Assembly: GCA_014896555.1 (NCBI GenBank)
Contig: JADBKC010000014.1
Location: 1-38,938 of the forward strand
Reading direction: 5' to 3'
DNA length: 38,938 nucleotides
Source of the DNA: Caryophanales bacterium
GTDB lineage: Bacteria; Bacillota; Bacilli; Bacillales; DSM-4216
The notes below the pieces were generated by a model that saw nothing but the letters and a program-made list of their open reading frames with translations, did no database searches and was not told where the DNA came from. Of this stretch, positions 1 to 7,693 are shown piece after piece. The stretch's first letter is position 1; every line of letters begins with the position of its first letter. Made by a program: the position numbers and the translations under genes.

Positions 1-439
1 TGGCTCCAGTCGTGTCTTTGTCCAATCGGTGCACATGGCGAAGAAAACCTATGTCCCCGTTCACGCACAAGTGCCCGGCCACCAGATGCAACAATGTATC
101 AGTATCCTCAGGTGAATTGGGATGAGTGGTGATTCCGGCTGGTTTATTCACAATGATGAAATGATCATCCTCCATTAGGACTTCAATGGGCCGAAAGGAA
201 GGGGGGACAGGCAAGGGGCCTTTTTTAAATAAAGGCAGCTGAATGTGGTCTTTTTCTTGTATTACAACGGACAGTGATACGGGTTTTCCGTTTAAATAAA
301 CCGATTGGTTCATACGCCATTCGTGCAGCTGTTTTTTGGGAACTCTCCACTTTTGCCGTAAAAATTCAGCGATTGTAAGGCCGGAAAAGCTTTTAGGGAT
401 GGATACTTCCAAAATTTCCCCTTTTCTGATTGCTTTCAT
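1..439 (-). CDS. RluA-family RNA pseudouridine synthase, N-terminal part (YhcT-like)
   Basis: The gene is cut by the window edge; about 146 N-terminal residues are visible. It reads without a stop from ATG at 439 and ends in HRLDKDTTG, the RluA/RluD catalytic motif whose Asp attacks the target uridine. Before it lies the family hallmark VNKPAGITTHP. The start is supported by an AAAGGA Shine-Dalgarno sequence 14 bases upstream. Enzymes of this family convert specific uridines of rRNA or tRNA to pseudouridine; the target cannot be told here. The divergent neighbour is a YhcU homologue, and in B. subtilis yhcT (a pseudouridine synthase of this family) lies beside yhcU, so YhcT is the likeliest orthologue. 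That last point rests on remembered gene order. Confidence 0.9.
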   Translation of the reverse strand, partial: MKAIRKGEILEVSIPKSFSGLTIAEFLRQKWRVPKKQLHEWRMNQSVYLNGKPVSLSVVIQEKDHIQLPLFKKGPLPVPPSFRPIEVLMEDDHFIIVNKPAGITTHPNSPEDTDTLLHLVAGHLCVNGDIGFLRHVHRLDKDTTGA

Positions 440-543
440 TCTATAAGGTCGTCCTTTCTGGTGCGAATTACCACCCTCCATTGGGCAGCGGATATGCTAT
501 TCTAAAGGTGTAATTTGGACTAATTAAAAGGTGTGGTTTATTA

Positions 544-948
544 GTGAAAATAATCATAGCTTCGACATTTGTGCAAAAAGAGACCATTCAAGAATTGATA
601 GAAGAGATCTACAGAGACATTTTCCCTATGTATTTTTCCGATGAGGAAATACGCCATTTTTGGAATCTGCAAGTACTACATATCACGGACCGTCATTTTC
701 AATACTTCGATACTTTGAAAGAAGCATTTCAAGTCATCGCCAGTTTGCAAACCGTTGTGTCCATTTTGAGTGTCAAAGCGAAACGGCCGCTTTCTCAACA
801 TTATGAAACGATTTTTAACCAAAATGTGCAGATTCTTCAGAAATTTGATTTATTCTTCCCATTCGCTTTCGAACAATTTACAAACCATTATTTTTCGGTC
901 GAAAAACTAAGTATGTTTACGAAAGCGAATAATGAACTTCTTCTTTAA
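544..948 (+). CDS. yhcU: YhcU-like conserved protein (DUF5365 type)
   Basis: A 134-residue soluble protein with no signal peptide or membrane segment, starting at GTG 544 behind AAGGTG (527-533). It is rich in aromatic residues (Phe, Tyr, His) and appears mostly helical. Length and sequence character fit the Bacillus YhcU family of unknown function, and its position next to a YhcT-like pseudouridine synthase gene agrees. No catalytic motif is visible. It is followed directly by an insertion sequence whose left end lies 23 bases after the stop codon, so the native downstream context has been changed. Confidence 0.7.
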   Translation: MKIIIASTFVQKETIQELIEEIYRDIFPMYFSDEEIRHFWNLQVLHITDRHFQYFDTLKEAFQVIASLQTVVSILSVKAKRPLSQHYETIFNQNVQILQKFDLFFPFAFEQFTNHYFSVEKLSMFTKANNELLL

Positions 949-971
949 ATTTAAACATCAATACTTAAAAT

Positions 972-2426
972 GAGCATTTTGCAAAATTAGAATTTTGGGA
1001 TGAAAGTATAAAAAATTAAGCACTCGACAAATTGCTACCAGCATGTCATTTTACAAAATATTACAAAAATCTTGTTTTTGGGCATACCTGCAGAATTTTT
1101 TACAGTGAATTTTTTTAAGCGGCTTCTCTTTATTTTCCCTTGCCATTGCTAGCGCTGAAACAAGTAATACAATGGCGTTCAGGTAGATATGGGTCTTTAC
1201 TTTTTCAATTCCCCATACATGTAAGGAGTTTGCTGTAAGAAAGCTTTTCATTCTTGAATTACAGCGTTCTACACTTGTTCTCTCGTTGTAAAGCTCTTTC
1301 CAACGTTTTGTATCACGGTGCGGATTGGAATATCGGCGCACATCCTTTTTGATGTCGACTTTTACCACCATTCCATAGTTGGAAGATGAACAGGCTGCCA
1401 TTCCTAGTGGGCCATCCACTTTGCCGGTTGCGTGAGGACATCTAAACTTGAGTTGGTCCTTATCAGCTCCCCAATCAGTCTTTTCATAACCCACGGAGCA
1501 ACGCGGAGTTCCATTGGAAGAAATCCCTTCAGGAGGCTCTTTTTCATTACGCAAATTGAGTGGGATAATGGCTTGCGCTCCATTGGTTTTGGCCGATTCA
1601 TAGTTTTTTAGTTGGTCATATCCCCCATCCATGATCAGGAATTCGATTTTGGATTTGGTACGATCTGTCACTTGTTCGATTAATTCTGGCGGGACTTCTC
1701 CATCGTTTACATGGGCAGGGGTTACCTCTATCGCCGTTGGCAATTCGCTTGCGGTATCGACGGAAAGGTGCATCTTATAGCCAAACCAAGTAATCTTATT
1801 GCCGAGGGAATAAAAACTTTGCGCCCCAATTGGCATTACCTGTATGTTGACTACCGCTTTTTGGGCTGTTTTTTCTCATAGGCATCAATGGCGGCACTGT
1901 CGATGGCCTGGTGGCTGCCATCCATAACTCCTTCCTCTTGAGCTAACTGTACCAAGTCAAGGAAGATCTTTTCAGCCAGCTGTTTTTTGATGAGTGCCGC
2001 AAAAACCCGGCTAAGAGTAGAGATAGACGGTGCAGGGCGATCAATCGCTAAACCGCATTGATAACGGAAACGTAGATCTTTATCCAATCGATGATGAAGG
2101 GCGGTAAAGGTGTCGATGCCTTCGAGTGGGGCAGCGATGAGGACCCTTAGAATCCCTTCTCTGGAATGACCGTCAGCCCCTTGGGGTGAAGAACTTCTCA
2201 ACTGTTTGGCATAAGGGCGTAAATCAAGTGAGCTAAAAAAGATGGGTAATTTCTCTTTTGACTCTAATTTTTGCAGTTCTTCAAAGGAAAATAGACTTTC
2301 TTGTAGAATATACAAAGTGACTTCCTCCTTTTGATTTTTTGTGGTTTCGTCACTTCAAAAATTCTACATTTTAGGGGTGAAGTCCTTTTTTAATGGCTCT
2401 TGCGCTGAAAAATATGCAAAATGCTC
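972..2426 (-). mobile_element. Insertion sequence, 1455 bp, IS1182/IS5-like DDE type, inactive copy
   Basis: The ends are inverted repeats: GAGCATTTTGCA at 972-983 and its complement TGCAAAATGCTC at 2415-2426, a perfect 12-base match. Outside them the same five bases AAAAT occur on both sides (967-971 and 2427-2431), the expected target duplication, although an A-rich 5-mer could match by chance. The only gene inside is a DDE transposase on the minus strand, broken by frameshifts. Size, domain content and single-gene layout fit an IS1182-like element; the family name is inferred from the protein, not from a database. Confidence 0.8.
1051..2315 (-). pseudogene. DDE transposase (DUF772 N-terminus plus DDE domain), frameshifted
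   Basis: The N-terminal half (2315-1851) starts at TTG 2315 behind GGAGG and carries the DUF772-type region ending in DSAAIDAYEKKQPK. The C-terminal half (1836-1051) holds the DGGYD motif and the YNERTSVERCNSR signature with the last catalytic acid. The halves are in different frames. The bridging peptide (SGSQHTGNANWGAKF, then YSLGNKITWFGYK) is recovered only by removing one base from a five-A run (1858-1862 on the plus strand) and one from a five-T run (1812-1816 on the plus strand). The intact protein would be about 420 residues. Two separate +1 shifts argue against programmed frameshifting; decay or homopolymer sequencing errors are the alternatives. Confidence 0.85.
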
Positions 2427-2479
2427 AAAATAATAAAACAGAATGGATTTCATTTTTGTTTTGTAACAATTACTGAATG

Positions 2480-2520
2480 GTTCAATGATCCCTAGGCGAA
2501 AAACCTAGGGATCATTGAAC
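2480..2520. terminator. Perfect 17-bp stem hairpin overlapping a gene end
   Basis: GTTCAATGATCCCTAGG (2480-2496) is exactly complementary to 2504-2520, with the loop CGAAAAA. The stop codon of the minus-strand thioredoxin-like gene (2512-2514) lies inside one arm. The T-rich tail (TTTATTTTTT from 2521) follows the hairpin on the plus strand, whereas the minus-strand exit is not U-rich. By sequence it would therefore terminate plus-strand transcription better than the gene it overlaps. It may also protect the 3' end of the minus-strand mRNA. Confidence 0.6.
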
Positions 2521-2991
2521 TTTATTTTTTATTGTTTGTTCGAAAAAGCTCCGCAATTTTTCTTTCGTCTGTTCCCCGACAAGCCGAGATTTTTCTTTTC
2601 CTTTTTCATAGTACACAATGGTTGGGGTATATTGAATATGATAATCATCCCATCCTTGATCAAACTCGAGCAGATTATATTGATAGACGTGCACGTTCAT
2701 ATCTTTTGCTAAAGGCATTAAAATGGGTGTTGTTTTTTTGCAATGAGGGCATGTTGGACTGTAAAAGTAGACGATCAAACTTTCTTTTTGATCGAGTTTC
2801 TTTTTCAGTTCATCAGGCAAAATCAAATTTTGATAATTCGGATCGTGCAGCTGGTCAGTGGTTTCAGGATGGAGATCCGCCTTGCCATACGGATTATTTT
2901 TCACTTTCTCATTTTGCTGATATTTCGTTACAAAAAAGATGGCCGCAAACAACGCTATCACAATGGCCAGAAATATGATCACCTTTTTCAA
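2512..2991 (-). CDS. Membrane-anchored thioredoxin-like thiol-disulfide protein
   Basis: A 159-residue protein with one N-terminal membrane anchor (about residues 3-22), facing the outside of the cell, followed by a thioredoxin fold. The active site is CPHC (Cys81, Cys84) in YFYSPTCPHCKK, and the conserved cis-proline appears in YTPTIVYY near residue 123. The start is TTG 2991, not the upstream ATG at 3009: GGAGG sits 8 bases before the TTG, and TTGA overlaps the stop codon of the upstream bdbC-like gene, indicating translational coupling. Its role is likely thiol oxidation or transfer at the cell surface together with that BdbC-type partner, comparable with BdbA or BdbD of B. subtilis, although it is shorter than BdbD. 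Which of these it matches is uncertain. Confidence 0.85.
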   Translation of the reverse strand: MKKVIIFLAIVIALFAAIFFVTKYQQNEKVKNNPYGKADLHPETTDQLHDPNYQNLILPDELKKKLDQKESLIVYFYSPTCPHCKKTTPILMPLAKDMNVHVYQYNLLEFDQGWDDYHIQYTPTIVYYEKGKEKSRLVGEQTKEKLRSFFEQTIKNKVQ

Positions 2992-3416
2992 TGTACTTCC
3001 TCCTTCCATTTTTTATAAACAATGATGCTTGAAACAAAAATGATGATAAAGGCTGTCAGCGCCAAGAAAGGAATGGTGATAAAACCAAACCAATTTATGT
3101 ATTCCGCCGTGCAGGGAATTCGCCCGCAAGCAGGTGCATGATCAGAAAGAAATGATACTTTTTGCAAAGAATAATGGTATAAAGAAATAGACCCTCCAAT
3201 GGCAGATAAGACAGTAGAATAGAGGGCCATACGATAATCTTTTCTTACAACGGCCATCCCTAAAAATACCGTGAGCGGATACATACAAATTCTTTGATAC
3301 CAGCAAAGTTCGCAAGGTTCATAACCCCTGATTTCGGAGAAGTATAAACTTCCCATCATCGCTATGACGGATGTTCCCCAAGCGAGAAATAATAGATTTT
3401 CTTTCAAATTTTTCAT
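2988..3416 (-). CDS. bdbC: BdbC-like disulfide bond formation protein (DsbB family)
   Basis: A 142-residue integral membrane protein with four hydrophobic segments and the two cysteine pairs of the DsbB/BdbC family: CELC (Cys35, Cys38) after the first helix and CGRIPC (Cys97, Cys102) in the second outer loop. It passes electrons from an extracellular thiol oxidase to membrane quinone. ATG 3416 is chosen as the start because GGGAGG lies 5 bases upstream; the upstream in-frame ATG at 3437 has no comparable site. It overlaps the thioredoxin-like gene by four bases, so the two form one operon. The symbol is by family resemblance. Confidence 0.9.
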   Translation of the reverse strand: MKNLKENLLFLAWGTSVIAMMGSLYFSEIRGYEPCELCWYQRICMYPLTVFLGMAVVRKDYRMALYSTVLSAIGGSISLYHYSLQKVSFLSDHAPACGRIPCTAEYINWFGFITIPFLALTAFIIIFVSSIIVYKKWKEEVH

Positions 3417-3447
3417 AACATCCTCCCTATATAACACTCTCCTCCAA

Positions 3448-3453
3448 ATTATA
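3448..3453 (-). promoter_or_regulatory. Possible -10 box for the bdbC operon
   Basis: On the minus strand a TATAAT hexamer lies 31 bases before the bdbC start. The expected -35 position holds only a weak match (TTTTCT-like). This is a candidate only. The rest of 3454-3732 shows no gene; it contains one small perfect hairpin, GAAAAGC / GCTTTTC, near 3561-3581. Confidence 0.35.
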
Positions 3454-3732
3454 GTATTGATTGAAGAAAAAGAAAATGTTCCAATCTTAAGTTATGAAAA
3501 AATACATTGATATTTCCATTTTAACCCATATTTTCTTTTGGTAGGAAAGTGTTGATAGACTGAAAAGCTGGGGACGCTTTTCTGCTAAAAGATAATATGG
3601 ATGGGGACCGAAGCTAGCAAGAAAGGAAAAATTTTTCGTATTAACATGAGCTGATCTATTATGAAAGGGGTAATCTGGAGAGTAAAGTCAGATCGAATGA
3701 AAATCAACTTTGAGAAAAAGCAATCATAGAAA

Positions 3733-3754
3733 GGCTCGCCTCAAGAGGCAAGCC
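3733..3754 (-). terminator. Rho-independent terminator of the yhdB gene
   Basis: GGCTCGCCTC (3733-3742) and GAGGCAAGCC (3745-3754) pair with one G-U wobble around a two-base loop. On the minus strand the hairpin is followed by TTTCTATGATTGCTTTTT. It lies 24 bases beyond the stop codon of the minus-strand gene ending at 3778. Confidence 0.75.
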
Positions 3755-3777
3755 GTTGATTGGTGGAATTCTCTGGA

Positions 3778-4026
3778 CTAAAAAAATGCTTCTTCAAAGG
3801 GATGTGTAACGCTATATGTGGTGTTCGCATGTTCAATATAGTGAAGCAATGCATATAAACGGCGCTCTATCACAAAATAATCATGGGAAAAATAATTCGC
3901 ATGCAAGAAATGTTCAATTTTTTTAGCTAAAAAATGGTCTTTCGTGCGCACCATTAAAATCAACAAATTATCCCATTCTAACCGGTGGATGTAGTATAAA
4001 GCACGATCGTAATCGACTTTGTCCAA
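3778..4026 (-). CDS. yhdB: YhdB-like small protein
   Basis: The translated product is 82 residues if it starts at TTG 4026, which has AAGGAGGG 8 bases upstream; the longer reading from ATG 4083 lacks such a site. The sequence begins MDKVDYDRALYYIHRLEWDN and is rich in aromatic and charged residues, without membrane segments. Length and N-terminus fit Bacillus YhdB (about 80 residues), a family of unknown function that lies not far from spoVR in B. subtilis. The divergent neighbour here is spoVR. Assignment is by remembered family likeness. Confidence 0.65.
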   Translation of the reverse strand: MDKVDYDRALYYIHRLEWDNLLILMVRTKDHFLAKKIEHFLHANYFSHDYFVIERRLYALLHYIEHANTTYSVTHPFEEAFF

Positions 4027-4338
4027 GCGACGTTCCCTCCTTGTATAGGAGTTGTTATTAGTGTATGTGATTTTCGCCAACATTCACAAAGCAAATGTTG
4101 GTCGGTCTGTAAAACAAATTGGATATTGCGGACAGCAAGTAGTAGCTAAATGCTTTCTTGATTGGGAATGATCAAAAAGGAGTGACATTGTTTCTATCCA
4201 ATTACATGATTTGTTCAAATTCATTCGCTTCACCTTCATATCCATTGATACGTTCAAACTAATGAAGTACTGCATCCATCTAGGATTAAGTTTGATGCTC
4301 GGCATAAATGGACAGCTTCGCCGCTTTCTTATCTATTT

Positions 4339-4367
4339 TCATCAAACCCCCTTTGTTCTCATAAATT
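4339..4367 (+). promoter_or_regulatory. Weak candidate sigma-E promoter for spoVR
   Basis: CATAAATT (4360-4367) matches the sigma-E -10 consensus CATACANT at most positions. Fourteen bases upstream TCATCAA (4339-4345) is a poor match to the -35 consensus. The B. subtilis spoVR gene is transcribed by sigma-E in the mother cell, which makes a site here plausible. The rest of 4084-4338 contains no recognised gene. Confidence 0.3.
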
Positions 4368-4380
4368 GTTATAAGAACAA
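4353..4380. repeat. 28-bp palindrome directly before the spoVR ribosome binding site
   Basis: TTGTTCTCATA (4353-4363) is complementary to TATAAGAACAA (4370-4380) with one mismatch, around the six bases AATTGT. It ends at the start of the AGGGGGGAAAG Shine-Dalgarno sequence. It could be an operator or a 5'-UTR hairpin. Confidence 0.5.
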
Positions 4381-4395
4381 AAGGGGGGAAAGCGA

Positions 4396-5817
4396 ATGCT
4401 GGAAAATGAACGAAAACAGTTGGAATACGCCATCAAAGAAATTACGGAAGTTGCTAGTGGATTTGGACTTGACTTTTACCCGATGAGATACGAAATCTGT
4501 CCTGCCGAAATTATTTATACATTTGGAGCGTATGGGATGCCGACAAGATTTTCTCATTGGAGTTTTGGAAAGCAATTTTTTAAAATGAAGCTGCATTATG
4601 ATTTAGGTTTAAGCAAAATTTATGAGCTTGTCATCAATTCTAATCCTTGCTACGCTTTTTTGCTTGATACAAATTCCCTTATCCAAAATAAATTAATCGT
4701 TGCCCACGTATTGGCACACTGCGATTTTTTCAAAAATAATGTTCGTTTTCAAAATACCAATCGAGACATAATCGAAAGTATGGCAGCGACAGCAGAGCGG
4801 ATCCGTCATTATGAAATTCAGTACGGAAAAAAGGAAGTGGAACAATTTATTGACGCTGTTTTGGCGATAGAAGAGCATATCGATCCGTCTCTTATGAGGC
4901 CGCAGCTTGCGTGGAGTGTGGAAGATTTAGAGGAGCGGGAGGAGGAAGAAGATCAAAAGCCAGCATCTCCATACGACGACTTATGGTCGCTGGACGAGAA
5001 AAAGCCGATAAGGAAAAATAGCGAAAAAAAGAAAAAAAAATTTCCTCCTCACCCCGAAAAAGACTTAGTGTTGTTTATTGAACAATATAGCAGGGAATTA
5101 ACGGAATGGCAGCGGGATATTATGACCATGATCAGAGAAGAAATGCTTTATTTTTGGCCGCAGTTGGAAACGAAGATTATGAACGAAGGCTGGGCTTCGT
5201 ATTGGCATCAACGAATTATCCGTGAATTAGATTTAACATCAGATGAAGCCATTGAATTTGCCAAATTAAATGCCAGTGTCGTTCAGCCATCTCGAACAAG
5301 CATAAATCCGTATTACCTCGGTTTGAAGATTTTTGAAGACATTGAAGAACGTTGGAACCATCCTAGTGATGAAATGAAAAAGCGCGGTGTCGTTCCTGGT
5401 TCTGGCCGAGAAAAGATATTTGAAGTCCGAGAAATTGAATCGGATATTTCGTTTTTACGCAATTATTTGACAAAGGAATTAGTGATGCGCGAAGATATGT
5501 TTCTTTTTCAAAAGCAAGGTCATGATTATAAAATTGTGGAGAAAGATTGGAAAAACGTTCGCGATCAGCTGGTGAGTATGCGGGTGAATGGCGGATTCCC
5601 GTATATAACCGTCAACGATGGCGACTATTTAAAAAATGGGGAATTGTATTTAAAGCATTGGTATGAAGGCATCGAGCTAGACTTGAATTATTTAGAGAAA
5701 GTGCTTCCTTATATTTACCAATTATGGGGCCGCCCCGTTCATATGGAAACAGTCGTCGAAGAACGCCCCATGCTGTTTACTTACAACGGTCGGAGCGTTC
5801 AAAGAAAATATTTATAG
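4396..5817 (+). CDS. spoVR: Stage V sporulation protein R
   Basis: 473 residues, the usual length for SpoVR, a mother-cell protein needed for spore cortex formation whose biochemical role is unknown. The N-terminal SpoVR domain fills residues 1-330, recognisable by the [30 protein letters not shown] and [10 protein letters not shown] blocks. A charged linker (EEREEEEDQ, then a lysine run) lies near residues 177-215, and a conserved C-terminal domain follows. The start ATG 4396 has AGGGGGGAAAG 6 bases upstream. The stop codon TAG (5815-5817) ends on the first G of a GGGGTCTGACCCC palindrome. Confidence 0.95.
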   Translation: MLENERKQLEYAIKEITEVASGFGLDFYPMRYEICPAEIIYTFGAYGMPTRFSHWSFGKQFFKMKLHYDLGLSKIYELVINSNPCYAFLLDTNSLIQNKLIVAHVLAHCDFFKNNVRFQNTNRDIIESMAATAERIRHYEIQYGKKEVEQFIDAVLAIEEHIDPSLMRPQLAWSVEDLEEREEEEDQKPASPYDDLWSLDEKKPIRKNSEKKKKKFPPHPEKDLVLFIEQYSRELTEWQRDIMTMIREEMLYFWPQLETKIMNEGWASYWHQRIIRELDLTSDEAIEFAKLNASVVQPSRTSINPYYLGLKIFEDIEERWNHPSDEMKKRGVVPGSGREKIFEVREIESDISFLRNYLTKELVMREDMFLFQKQGHDYKIVEKDWKNVRDQLVSMRVNGGFPYITVNDGDYLKNGELYLKHWYEGIELDLNYLEKVLPYIYQLWGRPVHMETVVEERPMLFTYNGRSVQRKYL

Positions 5818-5860
5818 GGGTCTGACCCCTTTTGTGCTTTATAGTGAAAAAGGGGTCGAC
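5817..5860. repeat. REP-like palindrome copy A (GGGGTCTGACCCC)
   Basis: The head GGGGTCTGACCCC spans 5817-5829. The block GACCCCTTTT pairs with AAAAAGGGGTC (5849-5857) around a 15-20 base loop. It is a diverged copy of the perfect palindrome at 7560-7604, sharing the head, the central CTTTA and the AAAGGGGTC tail. A further half-site GGGGTC lies at 5866-5871. It begins on the last base of the spoVR stop codon. Confidence 0.8.
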
Positions 5861-5897
5861 TAGGAGGGGTCAAAATAAAGAATTTGTGCAACATAAT

Positions 5898-5933
5898 GGT
5901 ATGACGTGCGTTTAGTTGCGTTATACCTTTTTT
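5898..5933 (+). terminator. Terminator downstream of spoVR
   Basis: GGTATGACG pairs with CGTTATACC (one G-U pair) around a loop of about 12 bases, and seven T residues follow (5928-5933 region). It lies 80 bases beyond spoVR, after the REP-like element, and fits the original spoVR terminator. Confidence 0.7.
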
Positions 5934-6066
5934 ACTGCGAATGACTAAAAGGTCTGTGAGAAAAAATAAGTTAAACTAAATTTTTGAAGAGAAGATGAAA
6001 AATGTCGTAAGATGGAATTACATTCAAAGCTTTATGAAATTGTATAAAAAGTGGGACTGAGAAAAG

Positions 6067-6822
6067 GTGAAAAATACATACAATCCAACAACTGCAGAGG
6101 TTGAATTTAAAAATGTCCATAAAACTTTTATGAATCATAATGACGCAGTCCATGTATTAAAGGGGATAAGCGGGAACGTTCCAAAAGGCTCTATTTTAAC
6201 GATCATTGGACCTTCAGGATCAGGAAAAAGCACGATTTTATCGTTATGCAACTTGCTCATCACTCCTGATGAAGGAGAGGTCCATATTCATGGAAAAGAA
6301 GTTCGAAAGTGGGACGTCCAAGAACTAAGGCGTCGAGTTGGTATTGCTTTCCAAAGCGCACCTATGCTGACAGGAACGGCGTTAGATAACCTTATACTAC
6401 CCGCTCGTTTGCAAGGTCGAACTTTGGACAATCCTGAAAAATATATGGAATACGTTGGACTATCGAAAGATCTTTTAACTCGGGAAGCAAAAGAGCTTTC
6501 GGGGGGACAGCGGCAAAGATTGTCATTAGCTAGAACATTGGTCAACAATCCGTCCGTTTTATTGCTTGATGAAGTAACTTCCGCGCTTGATTCCATCTCT
6601 GCACATGAGATTGAAGAACTCATTTTAAGAATGAACCGTGAACAGCAAACGACCATTCTCTGGATCACCCATGATTTAGCACAAGCAGAAAGAGTCGGCG
6701 ATCAAACTTGGCTCATTATGGATGGAAGACTAATTGAAGCTGCTCCGACTAAACAATTTTTTGCCGTACCTAGAGAAGCCCAAACGAAACAATTTTTAGA
6801 TATGAAGAGGGAAAATAAATGA
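6067..6822 (+). CDS. ABC transporter ATP-binding protein, FetA/YjkB type
   Basis: 251 residues carrying all nucleotide-binding motifs: Walker A GPSGSGKST (48-56), signature LSGGQRQRL (144-152), Walker B LLLDE (165-169) and the switch His202 in WITHD. It is paired by an ATGA overlap with a UPF0014-type permease, an arrangement known from E. coli FetAB (iron efflux) and B. subtilis YjkB/YjkA. The likely role is energising metal or other export; the substrate is not shown by the sequence. The start is probably GTG 6067, but its ribosome binding site (AGAAAAGG) sits unusually close and no good internal alternative exists. Confidence 0.88.
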   Translation: MKNTYNPTTAEVEFKNVHKTFMNHNDAVHVLKGISGNVPKGSILTIIGPSGSGKSTILSLCNLLITPDEGEVHIHGKEVRKWDVQELRRRVGIAFQSAPMLTGTALDNLILPARLQGRTLDNPEKYMEYVGLSKDLLTREAKELSGGQRQRLSLARTLVNNPSVLLLDEVTSALDSISAHEIEELILRMNREQQTTILWITHDLAQAERVGDQTWLIMDGRLIEAAPTKQFFAVPREAQTKQFLDMKRENK

Positions 6823-7568
6823 ACTTGCTTACTGTATTGTTAAGTTTTAGCTACGTAATCTTCTCACTTTTTCTATCAACGGCCTTTAAATTAGGGCTTG
6901 GCCGTGACTTAATGATCACCAGTATCCGCGCGACCATTCAATTGTTGGTGATCGGATATATTTTAAAAGCTGTTTTCGGTTTTGATAATCCCCTTGTCAT
7001 TATTGTAATGCTATTACTTATGATTACGGTAGCAGCAAAAAATGCGGCGAAACGTGGAGAAGGTTTGCCTTATATTTTTTGGGAAATTTTCGTAACGATT
7101 TCCATTGTTGAAATCATTACACAAGCGTTCTTGCTTGGATTACATATCGTGCCGGCAACTCCGCCGTATATTATTTCGATCAGCGGCATGATTATCGGAA
7201 ACTCCATGGTCATCGCGAATCTTTTCTTAAATCGTCTAAAAGGTGAGCTGGAGATGCGAAAAGAAGAAGTCTTGCTTGTGCTGTCGCTTGGAGGCAGTAT
7301 AAAACAATCCATCTATCCCATTTTAAAACAGTCTATTCGTTCAAGCCTCATTCCAACCATTGAAAGTCAAAGAACCATTGGACTTGTTCAACTCCCTGGC
7401 ATGATGACAGGTCAAATCGTAGCAGGCGCCGATCCTATCCAAGCGGTTCGCTTTCAACTATTAATTGTATTTATGATCATGTCCGCCGCCACTCTCACTT
7501 CTATTATTTTAGGATTCCTCACTTATCCCGGCCTATTTAACAAACATCAACAATTAAATGGGGTCTGA
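6819..7568 (+). CDS. ABC transporter permease, FetB/YjkA (UPF0014) type
   Basis: A 249-residue membrane protein with about six or seven hydrophobic segments. The family block IGNSMVIANLFLNRLKGEL and the GSIKQSIYPILKQSIRSSLIPTI region, the likely coupling loop to the ATPase, are present. It starts at ATG 6819, overlapping the stop codon of its ATPase partner. The last residues (NGV) and the stop TGA (7566-7568) are encoded inside a GGGGTCTGACCCC palindrome. The native end was therefore probably altered by insertion or formation of that repeat; the body is of normal family length. Confidence 0.88.
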   Translation: MNLLTVLLSFSYVIFSLFLSTAFKLGLGRDLMITSIRATIQLLVIGYILKAVFGFDNPLVIIVMLLLMITVAAKNAAKRGEGLPYIFWEIFVTISIVEIITQAFLLGLHIVPATPPYIISISGMIIGNSMVIANLFLNRLKGELEMRKEEVLLVLSLGGSIKQSIYPILKQSIRSSLIPTIESQRTIGLVQLPGMMTGQIVAGADPIQAVRFQLLIVFMIMSAATLTSIILGFLTYPGLFNKHQQLNGV

Positions 7569-7604
7569 CCCCTTTGTGGCTTTAAAGCCACAAAGGGGTC
7601 AGAC
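7560..7604. repeat. REP-like palindrome copy B, perfect 42-bp inverted repeat
   Basis: From 7563 to 7604 the two 21-base arms are exactly complementary with no unpaired centre (GTCTGACCCC...GGGGTCAGAC, with TTTAAA in the middle). One extra GGG precedes it, completing GGGGTCTGACCCC at 7560-7572. A T-rich run (TTCATTTTTTTC) follows, so the transcript could also terminate here. It lies 84 bases upstream of the RAYT coding region. Confidence 0.9.
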
Positions 7605-7693
7605 TTCATTTTTTTCTTGCTTTCAAGTTTGAATAGTAATTATAATTAAAATATCTGAAATATGAGAAACATCAAAATTGAATAGAGGTGGTT

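Noticed and set aside
1836-1862. Programmed -1 frameshift in the insertion-sequence transposase
   Set aside because: The net shift fits -1, but the family-like peptide between the two halves is in the third frame, which requires two separate +1 changes; no A-AAA-AAG slippery heptamer is in the right phase.
2532-2978. 148-codon plus-strand frame opposite the thioredoxin-like gene
   Set aside because: It is antisense to a gene with a clear active site and membrane anchor, and its product has no recognisable features.
4190-4262. Small 24-codon frame starting at TTG behind AAGGAGTG upstream of spoVR
   Set aside because: The ribosome binding site is good, but the peptide is short, has no recognisable family, and spacing to the start is tight; evidence is insufficient for a gene call.
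4084-4596. Several 70-90 codon frames around the spoVR start on both strands
   Set aside because: They overlap spoVR or the intergenic region without ribosome binding sites or domain features.
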